Source of the DNA: Alentia gelatinosa
Taxonomy: Eukaryota > Annelida > Polychaeta > Phyllodocida > Polynoidae
NCBI GenBank assembly: GCA_950022655.1
Contig: OX465588.1
Coordinates: 25,034,527 to 25,098,526, forward strand
DNA length: 64,000 nt
Direction: 5' to 3'
Below are positions 25,696 to 39,900 of this stretch, in pieces; position 1 is the stretch's first letter, and every line of letters starts with the position of its first letter. The position numbers and the translations under genes are program-made. The notes under the pieces are model-generated. The model was not told the DNA's origin. It saw nothing but the letters and a program-made list of their open reading frames with translations, and ran no database searches.

Positions 25696-27954
25696 GGTCT
25701 CTGAAGCGCATGGTACTGTGTCAAGATCGAAGAAAACACATAAATTCTGCCCGACAGCTGCCGCTCACATTATTTGTCATTTAGAGCACAAAAGGTCCAT
25801 TGAGAAGACACCCTAATGTAAACAATCCTACAGGAAACATGGTGCCATCAGATTGTCAAACAGGAGAATAGGAATTATTTATAAGCACCACATGTCAAAG
25901 ACAAACTTAATTATTTGTTCGTTGTAGGACCTCTGGACATTGCTATCGTCTAAAGAATTTCAATAAAACTTTACTACTGCACTTGGTGGGCATGAACTCA
26001 AAACGAGTATATTAATAGGTGTATCCACACGATTAGTGCGGATGGGGTTGTGCTCATCTATTATGTCCCTACTCCCAACAAGATGTCATTGGTAATATCC
26101 TATCCATAAAGTTCAAATTAGGCTTGATAGGAAAACACAAGAAACTTTGAGAATACCAGAGTGATTGAACGTGATTGATCTTTTTACGCTAGATGCGATA
26201 ATTTAGCGGAAGAGCATTCTCTGCCGGATTCCTTTCCCACCGCCTTTCACAGATATCTATCGCCAAGTAATGGAATCTATTCCGCTGATTTCTCTCCTTA
26301 ATGATAGTTATTTCAGATAAAGCTAAATGGTCTGAATCCCGTTGGTGTATGTTGACTGAAAACTGCCTATATGTAACACAGAATCATCTCTGTCCCCCAG
26401 ACTTTCACAAATCTGTCGGCACCTGTTTTTAGACACCCTGCAAGCTGTTTCCGGTTGGTGAAAAATTCCCCTGTCTTTCCTCACCGCGGCACTTTCATCT
26501 TACATAGGGTTCGCCTACATGTTGTTGCCCGTGTGATCACGTTTCTCCCGGTACAGTTCACATAGCAAATTAGAGTTGTTGTATTTTTTTCGTTATGTTC
26601 TTTACTTCTTATATAAGAGCAGGTCTTGGACTCAGTTTCATAGGACCCGAGCAGCTTCCCTAGACATGCCTCCGAAGAAATAGCAACTTTTCCTAATAAG
26701 ATTCCTCATATGATGTTACACCAGTTTTATATGAAAGTAATCTATCCTTTTATAGACACACACTCGAGAATATAGAGTTTATGGTATTGTATTTAGAGCC
26801 TGATTCATTTTATAGCCTGGTTGGATATCAATCGTTGTGCATATACATATTTATCCAAATACAATTACCAATACGGACTACTACGGATTGTCGTTTACCA
26901 TCAACACAGGAAGAGGGGACAAGAAGCAAGTAACATATCAATTATCAATGAGAGATTGTGCTATTTAGAGCGTGCCTGTACGCGCTATATACGTTGCCTA
27001 TAAAAGATTAGATTGGTCACATACACTTTCCGCGTGGTGAGAAAAATCTATCCCTTTACTATAGATCTGCATGCTATTCAGTGAGCTATTGGATGAGGAG
27101 CAGGGTGCCAGTGTCTGAGGGTTCTAGAAGCATGTCCAGCTGACCATGACCAATTACTCAAGACCGAAATACCTCATTGTCCCACTGTTGCCTGATATAT
27201 TTTGATCCTAGGCTCAGGCAGTCAGAGAAATTGCAAGTTGACTGGGTGCAAATGGGTTACCGTACAGAAATCGATCCATAGACTGAATGTAACCCAAACC
27301 TTTCAATTGTTATCCATTTGAAATTGCACGCTCATTCATCAATGATGAACATTCTATTTGCCTTTAGTCCAAATGTAATGTGCTGACAGAAATACCATCC
27401 TTGTTGACAGAGCATGGTGCTCCTAAAGTAAAAGGAGGCTGTCAAATGCGTAGTCTCACACAGAGCAACCCACCTCAAACTACCAATTCCACTGAGCCCC
27501 AGGGAGGTTGACTGGCCGACCAGCATTATATTATATAACCTGCTAGACATGCAAGCCATTAGTCGTTAGTAGAGGCTGGCCTGCATGGAGAAAGCACAGA
27601 CATCCCATGTGCGAACCAAACTGCAAACCAGCTACTTTCAATAACAAATGTCCTGATCATTTAGTAGGTATGGCAGTTTCAGAATCTGCACACAGAATTG
27701 TCGGTACTGCAAACCAGAAGTGAAAACTGAAATTATTGCTCAACACAGAATTGAACAGCATGCAGTCAGGCCTCAGTGCTACGTGGCCACATGGCCACAT
27801 GTTTACCATCAGCTCCTATCACACGATAGGAACAATAATGACGGGACTTTGGAGTTGCTTTGGAGATGGTAGTGGGCGTTTTAGGTACTGGAAGCCATAA
27901 GATTGACTGAATCTACTAAAGGCAATACTTGTCGCCCCAACTGACCCAGAAAGA

Positions 27955-29035
27955 TTCATGGTAACATGGGTGGGATTTTTAAAACCTGCTAAATTGGCCA
28001 AAATAGGCTTATTTAAGGTTAATGTTGTACACACGTATTTCATCAATGTAAAATTGACAGTTTTTGGTGCATCTTTTGATGGTCTTTCATTCCAAATGAG
28101 GGTTTTGTATAGCTCAGAGGAATTTTTCCTTCCGAAAATCAGCAAAAACTAGTATTTTTCATGATTTTCACTTTTTTTTCAAAATCTAGGAGGCACAATG
28201 TTGAGCCAATTGTTTCCATTAACTTGTTTAAAGGATATGTCATGAGAAGTGTAGACAACATTCTGATTCCATGATGATATTTTTCCAAAAATTGGGGTGT
28301 TGGACAATGTTGGACAAAACGATGTCTAGAAGAAATAATAATCATAATAGAATAACAAATATCTCTTAATATGTTAAATATCCCTACCACTTATAAATAC
28401 CCTGGTTGTTTTTTTTCTATATAAAATATATAAAAAAATATACTTTTTGTGAATAAAAAGTGGAAACGTGTTGTCCGACACCAACACGCTCTGATATAAA
28501 TCCTGATTTTGGGGTTGTTTCTTATTAGTAATTGCGTGGTTTGCTTTGAAAAACATAGCTTTCTATCATTTCATCAAGAATATAAAGGATTATTGTCACT
28601 GATATTATTTTATTCATTGTTCTGAGTAGTTTTCAAAACGTGTTGTCCGACACCCCTGCCTGGCCCAAACCCAAATATGGCTCAGAGCTTTTGTTTAAAA
28701 TCTAATGTGTAATAAAGGTGTTTAGGGTCAAATAAAACATATGTCACCATATGATATTAGTTTTTCTCAAATTGTAAGCTTTTGTAACGTGACATGAAAT
28801 TTCAGATATTCTAGGGGGGGTACACAACATGCAGTATCATACACAATTTGAAAAGGCTCTCAGATCTAAACCATTTGTCTGATTTTGTTGGAATAAAGTT
28901 ATTCTGGAAGGTACTTGGTCGGTTACAAATATAGGATATAAAAAGAAGTATTATTCTAAAATTAATTTTTGGGTCTCTGATCCCAGGATGAAAGCGCAAT
29001 TTAGCAGGTTTTGAAAATCCGACCCACATGTCCAG
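27955..29035. repeat. Inverted arms about 1 kb apart
   Basis: CATGGGTGGGATTTTTAAAA with CCTGCTAAATTG (27964-27996) is matched in reverse at 28990-29030 (CAATTTAGCAGGTTTTGAAA, then ATCCGACCCACATG). Between them GTGTTGTCCGACACC occurs twice (28470, 28640). Confidence 0.55.
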
Positions 29036-29892
29036 GACAATATACCCTGACAAAGGGTGAAGATATGCGGCGCCCAGTGTCAAGAAAAATATGTTGTGAT
29101 AACGATTAAATAAATCACTAATTCTTGCAGACAGAATAATAAACTGCAATAAACGCTTTTTCGTGGTAAGGAAATGTGATCATTGTAATTATCTTTCATG
29201 AGAAATATATCTAAAATCGTAGTGAATTGTTGTTTTGATTGTAGCAGTAGAGAATGCTCAAACGTATTGAGCTAATCCTGTACTTTGTAGTATAGAAATA
29301 TCCCATTTTGGTATCACTTATGATTACAAAGGTTCCATTCATTAATAAAACTACCTAGGCATTTGAATAAAGTATCAATACTCAGAGATACAGGCAGCAG
29401 CATAAGACCTATTTGTATAATTCATTGTTCTAGTGTGCTGGGATATTGCACAACACAGCCTCGTAAAAACAATAATCTGAGGATTGATATTTAATGAGGT
29501 AACTATGAGAACATGTATGCTGACTCCGCAAAGCCCATTGTGAACGTAGCGATACGGTACAGAAGGCAGCCCCTGACAATAGGAGGTATATGTGTGACCC
29601 CTGAGCGATGTGCATAACACACATTCCACGTGAGCACTGTATGCTGGATGTATTACGGTGAGTCGCTCACGCCCCTCTAGAACATGGCATTGTAGGTCGC
29701 TCGCCAGAGTTGCTCAAAATAGTCACAATGATTCACAACAGTGCCATCTGTGAAATGTTCGTCGCTAATAAAGTAGTGTCAATGTGGTCATGGGTCTAGA
29801 CTTCCATTTATATTATAGATCATACGGAGTAGGTCCTATGTCCTGATCCCTCTTTGTCTTTTTTTCTGCATATTCATCTGTCTTTCTCTCAT

Positions 29893-29925
29893 TCTCAGTC
29901 TCTCTCTCATTCTCCCTTTCTCTCT

Positions 29926-29964
<39 letters not shown>
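29893..29964. repeat. (CT)n microsatellite
   Basis: Interrupted, then pure CT run. Confidence 0.95.
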
Positions 29965-29969
<5 letters not shown>

Positions 29970-30585
29970 TCTAAACTGGATTGGCTAAAAGCTGTTGACA
30001 GAAAGAATTCTTTGATGTGTACTTAATTTTCAATCTGGATTTCCCCTATGAATTACGATGCAAGGTAACCCTCACACTTGAAACTAGATATCCTTGATGT
30101 GTCCTTGAGAATCATTAATCAGTTAGTGAATGGAATCGAAGTCTCCATGTTACTAGCATGCTTCAATAGACATCATTAGAGGAATTATCTTTTTGAGCTG
30201 ACCATAATACATATAAATGCTCTACTGCCATTATACCACTAACATGTAATTTGATATATTGATCATGCCATATATGGAGACCCGGCTCTACTTTGACATC
30301 ACCACAGGTCTAATACTCAGTGATTAATTAAGGTCTGACAGCTGCAGTGTGCCTCGAGTGGTTTTGTGTGGTTATTTGTCATGCTAATATCCTGAACCCT
30401 GGCTGGGTGAAAAGAGGTTCATACGTTAAAAATAATATAGGCTGGGCAGGTTGATTTATAAATTAGTGAATTGCAGGCTGGGTTGGTGAATGGCTGGCTG
30501 GGTTGGATGGTTGAGGGGAATAGGGTTCAGACAGCTGGACTTGGCCAGCATACCATTTTTCTATGACATGATGACTATGACATAA

Positions 30586-31329
30586 GGGGGGGGGGGGTCC
30601 ACCGGGCTCCCGACGCGAACCGACGCGCCCCGATATTGCCCTCCCGATACAAAATCCATATCATAGCAAAATCGTAGAGCTTATTGGGGCAGTTGGTCAG
30701 GTTTCTATGATAACGCTACCGATGCAGCACCGACACGAACCGACGCGAACTGATAAAAAAACATATTGTAGAGGGTCTACAACAATCTATCATGTATCGA
30801 TTGTCATAGTGCGTCGGTGCGCGTCGGTGCACGTCGGTGTCTATAGATGGCACTTTAAACAGGAAATCATATAAAATAATCTATGCAAAATTATGAAATT
30901 TTCAGAATACCTACAATATATACTGGTAATGCGGTTCTGCAAAAATTGTGAAATTTGATAGTAGATAAGGGTCTCAAATCGATCATTTTATGCTTTAACT
31001 TGGAACTGGTTCTTTTTCATTAGATATTATTATGAGATATCATATAATATCGTTTTGTATCTACAGATAAAGTATCAATCTTAAATATACATTATTTCTG
31101 GAATTATAAAGGAAATATGGTTGATTACACTGGTTGCATCGTGAGCTAGATTGGGGTGTATAGGGACTATGGCACCTTTTTCATTCACCCCCCCCCCCCC
31201 CCCCCCCCCAACACGTTCCGACGCGCACCGACGCGAACCGATACGCTACGATATGCTTCACGACGCGCTATGATATGGTAATTTGGTATCGACTCGCGTC
31301 GGCTCGCGTCGGCGTTGGTGGGCGCCCGG
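30586..31329. mobile_element. Large inverted-repeat element rich in CGACGCG
   Basis: Starts with a G run and GTCCACCGGGCTCCCGACGC and ends GTCGGCGTTGGTGGGCGCCC-GGTCC, an inverted match. CGACGCG or CGCGTCG recurs near 30612, 30733, 30815, 31217 and 31295. A run of 22 C lies at 31188-31209. Its ends resemble the GGCCC elements. Confidence 0.65.
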
Positions 31330-32204
31330 TCCAAGTCAGTATACCTTGGCTGATCTACAGAAAATATTACATTTGTGGACCAAACTAGATGCGCGATATT
31401 TCCAAATACGTGCCTGGCACTAGTGATATATCAAGACGGACGTTACTAATTGCATTGTTTATGCATCTGTAGGCTTACTGGCGACAAAGGCTGACATCCG
31501 TGATATCCCAGATATAGGGGACTGTCTGAGATTCATAGTTTATATAGTGGATATCAAAACACGCAATAGGGGGATTACAAATCAGATCGAGGTTCCCTGG
31601 TTCCCAGACATACAGCCCCTGGATGTCTTTGCTAATCTCTTTTCATGTTAATAAGCTTCATCTTGTGTCCTGCATTACAGTGATCAATGACTAATTAGAG
31701 CTCATTGGAGGTAATCTAAAATGCAAACGAATTATGCAATATAATCAGTCACTGGTAATTATTTTGTTCAGATTAGGATAATATCACACATAGAGGAGAT
31801 TCTTATCTTCGCTAAGTTGAGGCTGCTGTATCTGGCTTGATTTGTATACATATACTTGCTAAAGTGCCTGACTGGTTCTCCATCCGCATGACGGTAGCGG
31901 GTAGCCAGTATAACCAGCCCTGGAGATGAGGGTGTGAATATTGTGCCTCGGTATCGGGTAGCTATTTTTTTTTATATACGTTTATTGCATCTCTCACCAT
32001 GATGAGTTCTTCCGATACAAGTTGCTGGTTGCTGATTACAATAGCTCGGTCATCTTCAACAATTGCGATTATACAAATACATAGGAAAAGATAATTCTAT
32101 AGGCTATGGGACCTGTGCGTCCTATCCCATATATAATGCTATCTACTCCGGGTTTCTGTTTATTACCTTTTTATACCTTTCAGATATCAATAAATTGCTT
32201 TGCA

Positions 32205-32310
32205 ATATGTAGTCTTCTATTTTACATATTGCAAAGCAGTTTGCTTCTATTTTACATATTGCAAAGCAGTTTGCTTCTACTTTACATATTGCAAAGCAGT
32301 TTGATTTCTT
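32205..32310. repeat. 30-bp tandem repeat, three copies
   Basis: CTTCTATTTTACATATTGCA with AAGCAGTTTG is repeated three times with one or two changes. Confidence 0.92.
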
Positions 32311-32699
32311 AATGATGTCCATAAACAAAGACTTGAGCAAGTCTAGAGCGACCCTCATCAGTAGGACATGAACCAGTATCATATCCTTGAGCGCAAATGG
32401 GATAACACAAGGTGATACATGGATTAGTTAATGAGAATAACAGTATGCAAATGAGGGAGTAATTATTTGAAAAAGTGTGGGCCCACTAATTATCAATCAC
32501 GGCTCAATGCAATTACGCTTACATTCTTATATCCTTTGATTTTACACAAAAGAGTATTAGTAGGGGAGCAGATATGTAAATTTGCAAAAATCCATGACAC
32601 CCCTCACACAAAAAATGTCTCACTACTTTTGGGTAGTAGAGACTATGGGCTATCATGCATGGCCACTAGTTAAGTCAAATTGTGGTAGCAGTAAGTTGC

Positions 32700-33330
32700 T
32701 AGGAGAGGTCAAAGGTCAAAGGTCACCAAGTTTTATAACTAAAACCCATACTATCTTTACGGTATTTGGTACAGATAATGAGCTGGCTTATGGAAGTAAT
32801 TTCAGCCATCATGACCTTTTGACCTTGAAATAGAGTCAAGGTCAACAGTAATTTATGTGTTTTCTAATATTTATCAGGTTTATCATATTTATTGGGGGGG
32901 AAAAAAGAAAAAAGATTTGGTTATTCAGGGGATATACATATATCACTAGTATATAAATTAGATTATTCTAAACATGTCAAGGTCATCCAAGAACAAACCA
33001 AAGGTCAAACTATATCTAATTATTCTGTTAACATGCATGGACATGCATTTCTAGACTTCAGGAATGAATTTTAAGTGTTGGAATGGCCACCTTAATGGAG
33101 GAATATACCTTATCCAATTTTTAGGGTAAGATTTTTATATTTGACCTTGAAATAATAACCTTGACCTTGCACCAAGGTCACAAGAATAAAGCATGATATG
33201 TGCTTCATGTATGTCAATGATTCCTGAAAATGTTATACAACCAGCTAAAGAACTCCAAAAAGAAGGCCAAAAATAGGTGGAAAATATTGAAATTACCAAT
33301 ATCTGGTGACCTTTGACCTTTCATAGCAAC
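32700..33330. repeat. Cluster of AGGTCA / TGACCT half-sites
   Basis: AGGTCAAAGGTCAAAGGTCA at 32706 is three half-sites with one-base spacing (DR1 type). Further sites lie near 32813, 32838, 32980, 33002, 33138, 33160, 33172 and 33307. DR1 sites bind nuclear receptors such as HNF4 and RXR partners. Here they may simply belong to a dispersed repeat. Confidence 0.6.
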
Positions 33331-33916
33331 TGACTACTTCAATTAATTGACTTGCTTGGCAACCATTTAAAACATCCAAGATATGCTACTACCCAGATTC
33401 AGTAAAACTTGTTATGGGATATTCCCAATGTTAAGTCTATGGAGAAAAAATATCAGGGGTGAGATAAATATATATATTCCCTCATTTTCTACCAATAGTT
33501 TTGGAGAGAAAATAGGAGCAGGTATGTCTTGTAACTTGAATATATATAGGATGTGTTGAAATCAATGCAAACACGTACATACCAGGTCAGTGCTTATTGA
33601 ACTTCAATGAAACGGACAACAGGTTGTTGTTATTTGATATCTGCTAACCAGAAGCTGTCCCTCCAAAGTCTCCCATATTTCACAGATACTCGGTACAGCG
33701 GAATGTGAACGACATGTGGTCCTCATTATTTTCTTGGCGACAACACATGCATTTGGCAGATATTGTTTTAGTCTTACACACTGCGTGATCCCATTCTGCC
33801 CCACTCAGCACGCTGAGTGGACGACATTTGACACATTCTCCGTGCACAGTCCTACTTTCTTCTGTAAAAGGCGGGAAAGTTGGCATTCTCCCAGTCAGAG
33901 GTTACTGTTGAGAATC

Positions 33917-34142
33917 CTGGGACCCGTTTAATAATCTAGGATCGTACATGTAGACACTTTCTTGTATGGCATAGAGACCAAGGGACAATGTGGGTCAACT
34001 TTATTCAACACTTTTGGACGATTTTATGGACGGCTAAGACTATTTTAGCCAACATACTTAATGCATATCAAGCGATAACCCTTGTAAGAAGGTTCAGAAA
34101 AGGGTCTTCATGTACGATCGTTAGTTATTTAACGGGCCCCTG
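33917..34142. mobile_element. Short inverted-repeat element, family M1, copy 2
   Basis: Outer ends CTGGGACCCGTTTAATAA and TTATTTAACGGGCCCCTG pair, and inside them TAGGATCGTACATG and CATGTACGATCGTTA also pair. Related in reverse to 8291-8488. Confidence 0.7.
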
Positions 34143-35028
34143 ATGGCTGTAAGAAATGGCGAATCTCACTAAGTGGATATGCTGACATATTCAAATGATT
34201 TGAAGGATAAGGTGGGACACTGGGTTACTTTTTTATTTGGTTGCTAGATATTAGCCTAGAAAGAATCTCAAAGAAATTATTGTGGTGTGAAATTGAAAAT
34301 TTCATGCGGCCAAACGTAATGTTTCTAGTATCTAGAAACATACCACGTGGGGACTTTCTCTGGTGGCAATGGAACAATTCTCAACACTGATATTAGAAAT
34401 AGGGCGCAGACTCCGGAACATGTGCAGTCAATGAGACAGAGGCCTTCTTCCCATTGAATATTGAATTGTGAAGTCCCCATTTGAAATGTATGGGGCCACA
34501 GTAAACCACTACCCATTGTTTATTTGTGGCCCTAAACCACACCCATGGTTTATAGCTTTTCCAAGCCCCTATCGAATTTCTAGGAATAGAAATTACTATT
34601 AATGACCATGAGTAAGAAATTCAAAAATCGATGTTTTCTTACGGGTGGTTCTGTAAACTAATTAAGGTTGACGACGTTATACACTCACCATCGCTTGTGT
34701 ATTACTATGCGTCAACCTCTCGTGCACGTGGTTTACGGCCATCCATCCAAAATATTATCGATTATTGTCCATGTATAAGACTCGACTAAGAATATGGTAA
34801 AATCCCTGAGCAGGGGGTACCCAATGGAGAGGTGGGTCCAGTTTTGATCGTCTTTGCCAGAGGCATTCGCGTGCCTTCAATGACCACCGCAAACTTAACG
34901 GACGACACCCAGATGTTAAGATGGAAGGCGATTTAACTCAAAACATGTATCGGATGGACTGGTTGATATGAACCTGGCCTGGACACTGATTTCCCTTTGC
35001 GTTTGCGTCTCGTCTTGATGCAACGCAG

Positions 35029-35095
35029 ACGTGACGCAGAGGGACGCAGACGTGACGCAGATGTGACGCAGATGTGACGCAGACGAGATGTGGCC
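35029..35095. repeat. 11-bp minisatellite
   Basis: About six units of GACGCAGATGT with small changes. Confidence 0.85.
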
Positions 35096-35153
35096 TGCGT
35101 CGCAGAGGTGATATACAAACTTCCCGTATACGCATACGCCAGCCCAAATATAC

Positions 35154-35311
35154 GGAATAGAGGGAAACTATGTTCCGGTGAAAGGAAGTCAAAGTTACGA
35201 GGTAAGGCTTGGAAAAATTACTGCCCAAGGCCCTGGCCGCGGGCAGTAATTTTTCCAAGCCTTACCGAGTAATTTTGACTTCCTTTCACTGGTACTTGGT
35301 TTCCCTATTCC
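35154..35311. mobile_element. Long perfect-type hairpin
   Basis: GGAATAGAGGGAAAC at the left pairs with GTTTCCCTATTCC-type sequence at the right. The inner arms GTAAGGCTTGGAAAAATTAC and their complement enclose AAGGCCCTGGCCGC. A near-identical stem suggests recent origin. Confidence 0.8.
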
Positions 35312-35756
35312 TATATACCTTCAAATGTGGTTTAATAAGAGACAATCTGATTGGTCTAAATGTCAACCTTGGGTAGTATACGGCAACCTTGGGTAGTATA
35401 CCAACCTTGGGTAATATCAGATAGTTACTCCACCCCCCAGAGCGTGGTGTAAGCATAGAGTGTACAGCCATAGGTATATAGGAATAAGGAGTATATGGAG
35501 ACATGGTCAGTGTACCTAAATGGAATCCGTCCCGAGATATATTGGTCAGAAATATTCACCGAGTTGGAAGAACGAGGTGAATATTTAAGACCAGAATGTC
35601 GAGGAACAGATAGAATTCAGATACACTCACTATGTCTCCTTAATATTATATACCTGGAAATCATTAAAAACACCATTTCACAGTGGTCATGTGGTATGGA
35701 GGCACTGGGACGAATGATATTATTTCATCACTGAGTGACAAACGGAATCAATACTC

Positions 35757-36066
35757 CAGGGACCTGTTTCAGTAGTCTTGTGACATTAGGCCTAGACAGA
35801 CATCAATAGCGGCACCAACACTCAACAGTGCAAGCAACAGCGGAAAAAGACTAGCAAATATCAGAAGATCGGAGTGCCCAATCTTCTTCATATTTGAAAC
35901 GATTATAGGTTATATGTATCCCCTACTCATGATAAAGTGTCATTGCTTAATTCCTACGAAAAGTGAGTAGAACTCCGCGTGTCCTCCATTGCAATCTTGT
36001 GATCTGTCTGTATGGTGTCACAGACACCATCTAGACATGTCACGAAACTACTGAAACAGGTCCTGG
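35757..36066. mobile_element. Inverted-repeat element, family M3, copy 1
   Basis: Ends CAGGGACCTGTTTCAGTAGT and ACTACTGAAACAGGTCCTGG pair over about 28 bp. The same element recurs at 63347-63649. Non-coding. Confidence 0.88.
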
Positions 36067-38176
36067 TCATTAAAAGTGAGACATGGCTCATAGGTATATA
36101 ATAATGTTCAATAATGCTGAGTGCTCTTTATCATTCAATGGTGCTACTATATCGTTAAAGGCCATACTTAAAGGCTTGACTAGCTGTGAAGCCTTTTTCC
36201 AAATATCTTAAAAGTTATATGTCTCAGAGTTGTTGAATTGTTGTTCATTACTAGAGCTAAGTGTAAACCTGCCCCGCATCGCGGTAGGTTGGCGTGGTAT
36301 TCACTGTCTGATGCCAAACAGCTATTTGGTTCCAACAAAAAGAAGTAGATTGTAATCTCGTTGGTTCAATTCTTAACGACAACAGCATATATTTGCCTAC
36401 AGTAGTGGTGATCTCCCCTATTGATGGCATATATCATGTACACATAAAACACCTTCATTTAACAGCCACATTTACAGAACACAAAATATATATTTAAAAG
36501 CCAGATGTATATCGTGTTTCAGAATCTTGTAACTTGTGTTGTTGGCAGGTTCGTGTCTGCATAGAATATCATAATCCTTTGATAATTCTTTGATAATAGA
36601 TAGTACTGTAGTATGTTCATTATTAACTCTACACTACATAGTATCTTGTCAGTAACCTCAGATAGACTGAGAACTGGAAAGGGATAGGCTACAATACAGC
36701 TCTACTGTATATAGAGCATATGTGTATAAATTGTGAGGGATATACCGAGATACCGGGTTAAAAAGTCAGGACCATCTGAGAAGTATATTTTAGAGCAGTG
36801 GCTATTGTTGTGTGATATGAAATGCACGGTTTGTTTGTATGAAGTTGATTCTATAGCGGCCTGTAGAATGCCCTTACACTTAGCGGTCATTGTGGTCAGT
36901 CTGAGTGGGTAATTACCTCGCGGTCCCCGATGCTATCAGGTCTCAATTACACGCTGAAACGGTCACAGTACGCCAGCTGACCAGAAGGTCCTGGATAGAC
37001 TATAAGCATGCGGGATAGGGCTGTCAGACATGCGGGAAGGGGGATAGGGGCAATAGGGGTGGAAAGGGAGGGTGCATCGAGGCATAGGGTACCAGGTGGG
37101 AGGGATGGTGATGTGGGTGGGAGTAGTTGGATTGACGCAAAATTTGAAGTGTCAGATTTGCGCTAACCAAACATTATTAAGCCTCCTAATTATGGAGTCA
37201 TTCTAACTCTTACCCGACTCAGACGGTCTCTATGAGCCTCTATAGTCCAAGCTTCATCTAGACCTATCCTGTACAGTATAATACACCAAACCCTGAAAAA
37301 ATGTGATCTTTTTCCTTTGGTCCGAAATAAAAAAAGGTGGAAAATGAAATATTAATTGCATCATGTATTCCTGCAGTTTTGTGGGCTTTTTCTTAGGAGT
37401 TATTTTCCCGCGAAATTGCACCTAGGACCATATATCCTTGTCAAGTGCAATAATCTAGCATTTTGCACCAGGGGTTGTTTTGTCTAATTCGGCTACATAT
37501 TTGTTTATCTTTAGTGGGTCTGACCGCTGGTAGGAACCACGTTGGCATGTGCAACTCGCATCCCCCGCTGATATTTTTATATGATACAGTCTGATATGCA
37601 CTTTGCTTTGGCAAACCTGATAGCAGAACATATCATTGAGGTGACCTCATTGCTGCATCCAGGGACTGAGATCAACAATTTTAACAGGCTTGTAATGGTA
37701 GATGTGGCTGTACTTAGTCCGAGGTAAGCATGACCATAAAACACACTTATTATATACCGATGCACATATATCTTATAATTACTAACCTCTGCTAAGCAAA
37801 GAGTAACTATAAAATATTCAGAAAGTGTGCAGTAAAATCCCATACTGCACAGTGTGCAGTAAGTACCAGCCACTGTACCACGTGACTTGTTGACATTAGG
37901 AGCAAAAATATTGCGATATCGCAATGGAATGCGGCTGTGACGTTCTCGTATAGCAACCCGCATAGCAACCTGCATAGCAACACTTGTTGTTGCATAGAAA
38001 CTGGCGGGAAGAGTGATTGCTTCCGGGGCATTGACCTCAGGGTTAGTGAAATCAAAGCGTGCAGGACTGATACATCTCTACGTGTTTGTTAGGAGTTGAT
38101 AATGAATGGATTGACTAATTAGAGGCTAATAAAGTAAAATATATACATTATATTGACATTATTAGGTATATAATAA

Positions 38177-38330
38177 AGGGAATACTAATATAGTGTATCA
38201 AGATTTCGGACCAGAACTCGTTAGTTTACTATAAACCTGTACTAAACTCGCCTAACGGCTCGTTTAGTACAGGTTTAGTAAACTAACTTGTTCTGCTCCT
38301 ACATCTTGATACACTATCCTAGTATTCCCT
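38177..38330. mobile_element. Hairpin element
   Basis: Ends AGGGAATACTA and TAGTATTCCCT. Long arms run through TAGTGTATCAAGAT and TTTACTATAAACCTGTAC, and the loop is TCGCCTAACGGCTC. Confidence 0.8.
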
Positions 38331-39599
38331 AAATATCGCTGTAAGCTAGCTCGATTGTATGATTATTTCGTACACGTTGAGAGAAGGACTAGTGATATGT
38401 TCCTCCAACATTCATTCTCAATTCCATACTATATGAACATTGCACAGTGAGGACACGCCCACCTACAAGACACACACAATGCTCTCGCTATCAAAACTTT
38501 GACCCAAAGTCTGTATTTCTTCATTAGGCTGGTCCACATACTTATGCAACTCATCCAGGGGCCTTCACCAACACACACACACACTCTAGAGATCATAATC
38601 ACTCTATACCACTGCAGCCTGACTTGTCCTACACTTTTGTCTTCTATATCCAATTTGCGCCATCATAACTGCGCTACCAGTCTACGACTACCCATAGGTT
38701 TGGAGAGGGTTCATAGTATGTACCGCCGTGACCTTTTGACCTATGCAGGTTGACCTCTGTCGTGTCAAATACGCCACTTGCTGAGTTCCTGCCAACACTC
38801 AGTTCAGATAGGGGTGGCGAAGAGCCTCATATGGACGATTCGCCAATTGTAGGGTTAATTGGGGCCAAGGCCAGCATGGATGAATAGATAAGGCTCTAAA
38901 ACCATTGCCTTGGCTGACAAAAAGTCGATCTTCCTTCAAACATTGAGGAGATTTGGTATCAAAATTCAATCACCAGTAATTGCTGGAAATGACAGAAGCA
39001 GAAATGGTTTCCACTCCGTAACTGACAGGGATAGGATATGAGTCCAACCTAAGCACGATAAATAGATGTCAATCATTCTAAAAAGAATATCATTTATGTG
39101 ATATCTTAGGTTAGAATTGTGGTGTTAATCAGATATGAGCCCTACTGAGATATATAGAACATATGGGAATTGAATTAGAACCCTGCGGATTATTGATCTA
39201 ACATTTGGATGTGATTTCAATGGGGATGATACAAATGCTAATACCTGTACATATGATGGAGTTAGAGCTTTATCTTTTATTCATGGTTGGTAAAGTTTGG
39301 TATTACTTGCCTGTTGCACCACTTGATGCCCTCGAGACTTTTGACTACTACTTGGGAAAGGAAAACTCTCGCATCTTCTCTCCCACCTGATATCGAGTGG
39401 GAATCTCTGCAGTCGTGATATGTATGATAAGAAGGAACTCCATCGAGATCCATAGATACTGAAAATATGACACCTATCGATCGAGTGCGGTTCAGATTTG
39501 ATTTCACCTCTATCACTGACTAATTGGCTAACATTTGTGGCATCATCCCTCAGTGATTATTTTCTTACAACACTCCATTAGTATAAGTTCCCAATGTTA

Positions 39600-39900
39600 A
39601 TACTACAGGGAAAAAATACCAAGGCGACTGATAAGTCTAACAGGGCAACTGATGAGTCTAAATTTCTTCGGTCGCAGGCGACTACAAAGTTCTTGATAGT
39701 TTTCTAGTTTATAAATACGTTTAGAATGTCCAGACTTTTTAAAATATATTTTTGCAAAAGCAAGGTGTCTTCTGCTGGTGTAGTTACAATGATCACCTCT
39801 GATACCACGAATACAAACATCTCGGTACAAAAACTAGAACCAGCGTGATATACAAGCATATATATACACCCCAGAGGGGAATTTGATGAAGGATTGTGAT
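39600..39900 (-). pseudogene. Possible remnant of a LINE endonuclease
   Basis: The minus frame reads DVCIRGIRGDHCNYTSRRHL, then AFAKIYFKKS, with a stop just upstream. It loosely resembles the DVRxxRGADxxSDHxLVxAKxxxKL end of LINE AP-endonucleases. The catalytic SDH is not intact and the match is weak. Confidence 0.25.

Noticed and set aside
37577..37975. 132-codon minus frame
   Set aside because: No domain pattern and low-quality composition; likely chance.
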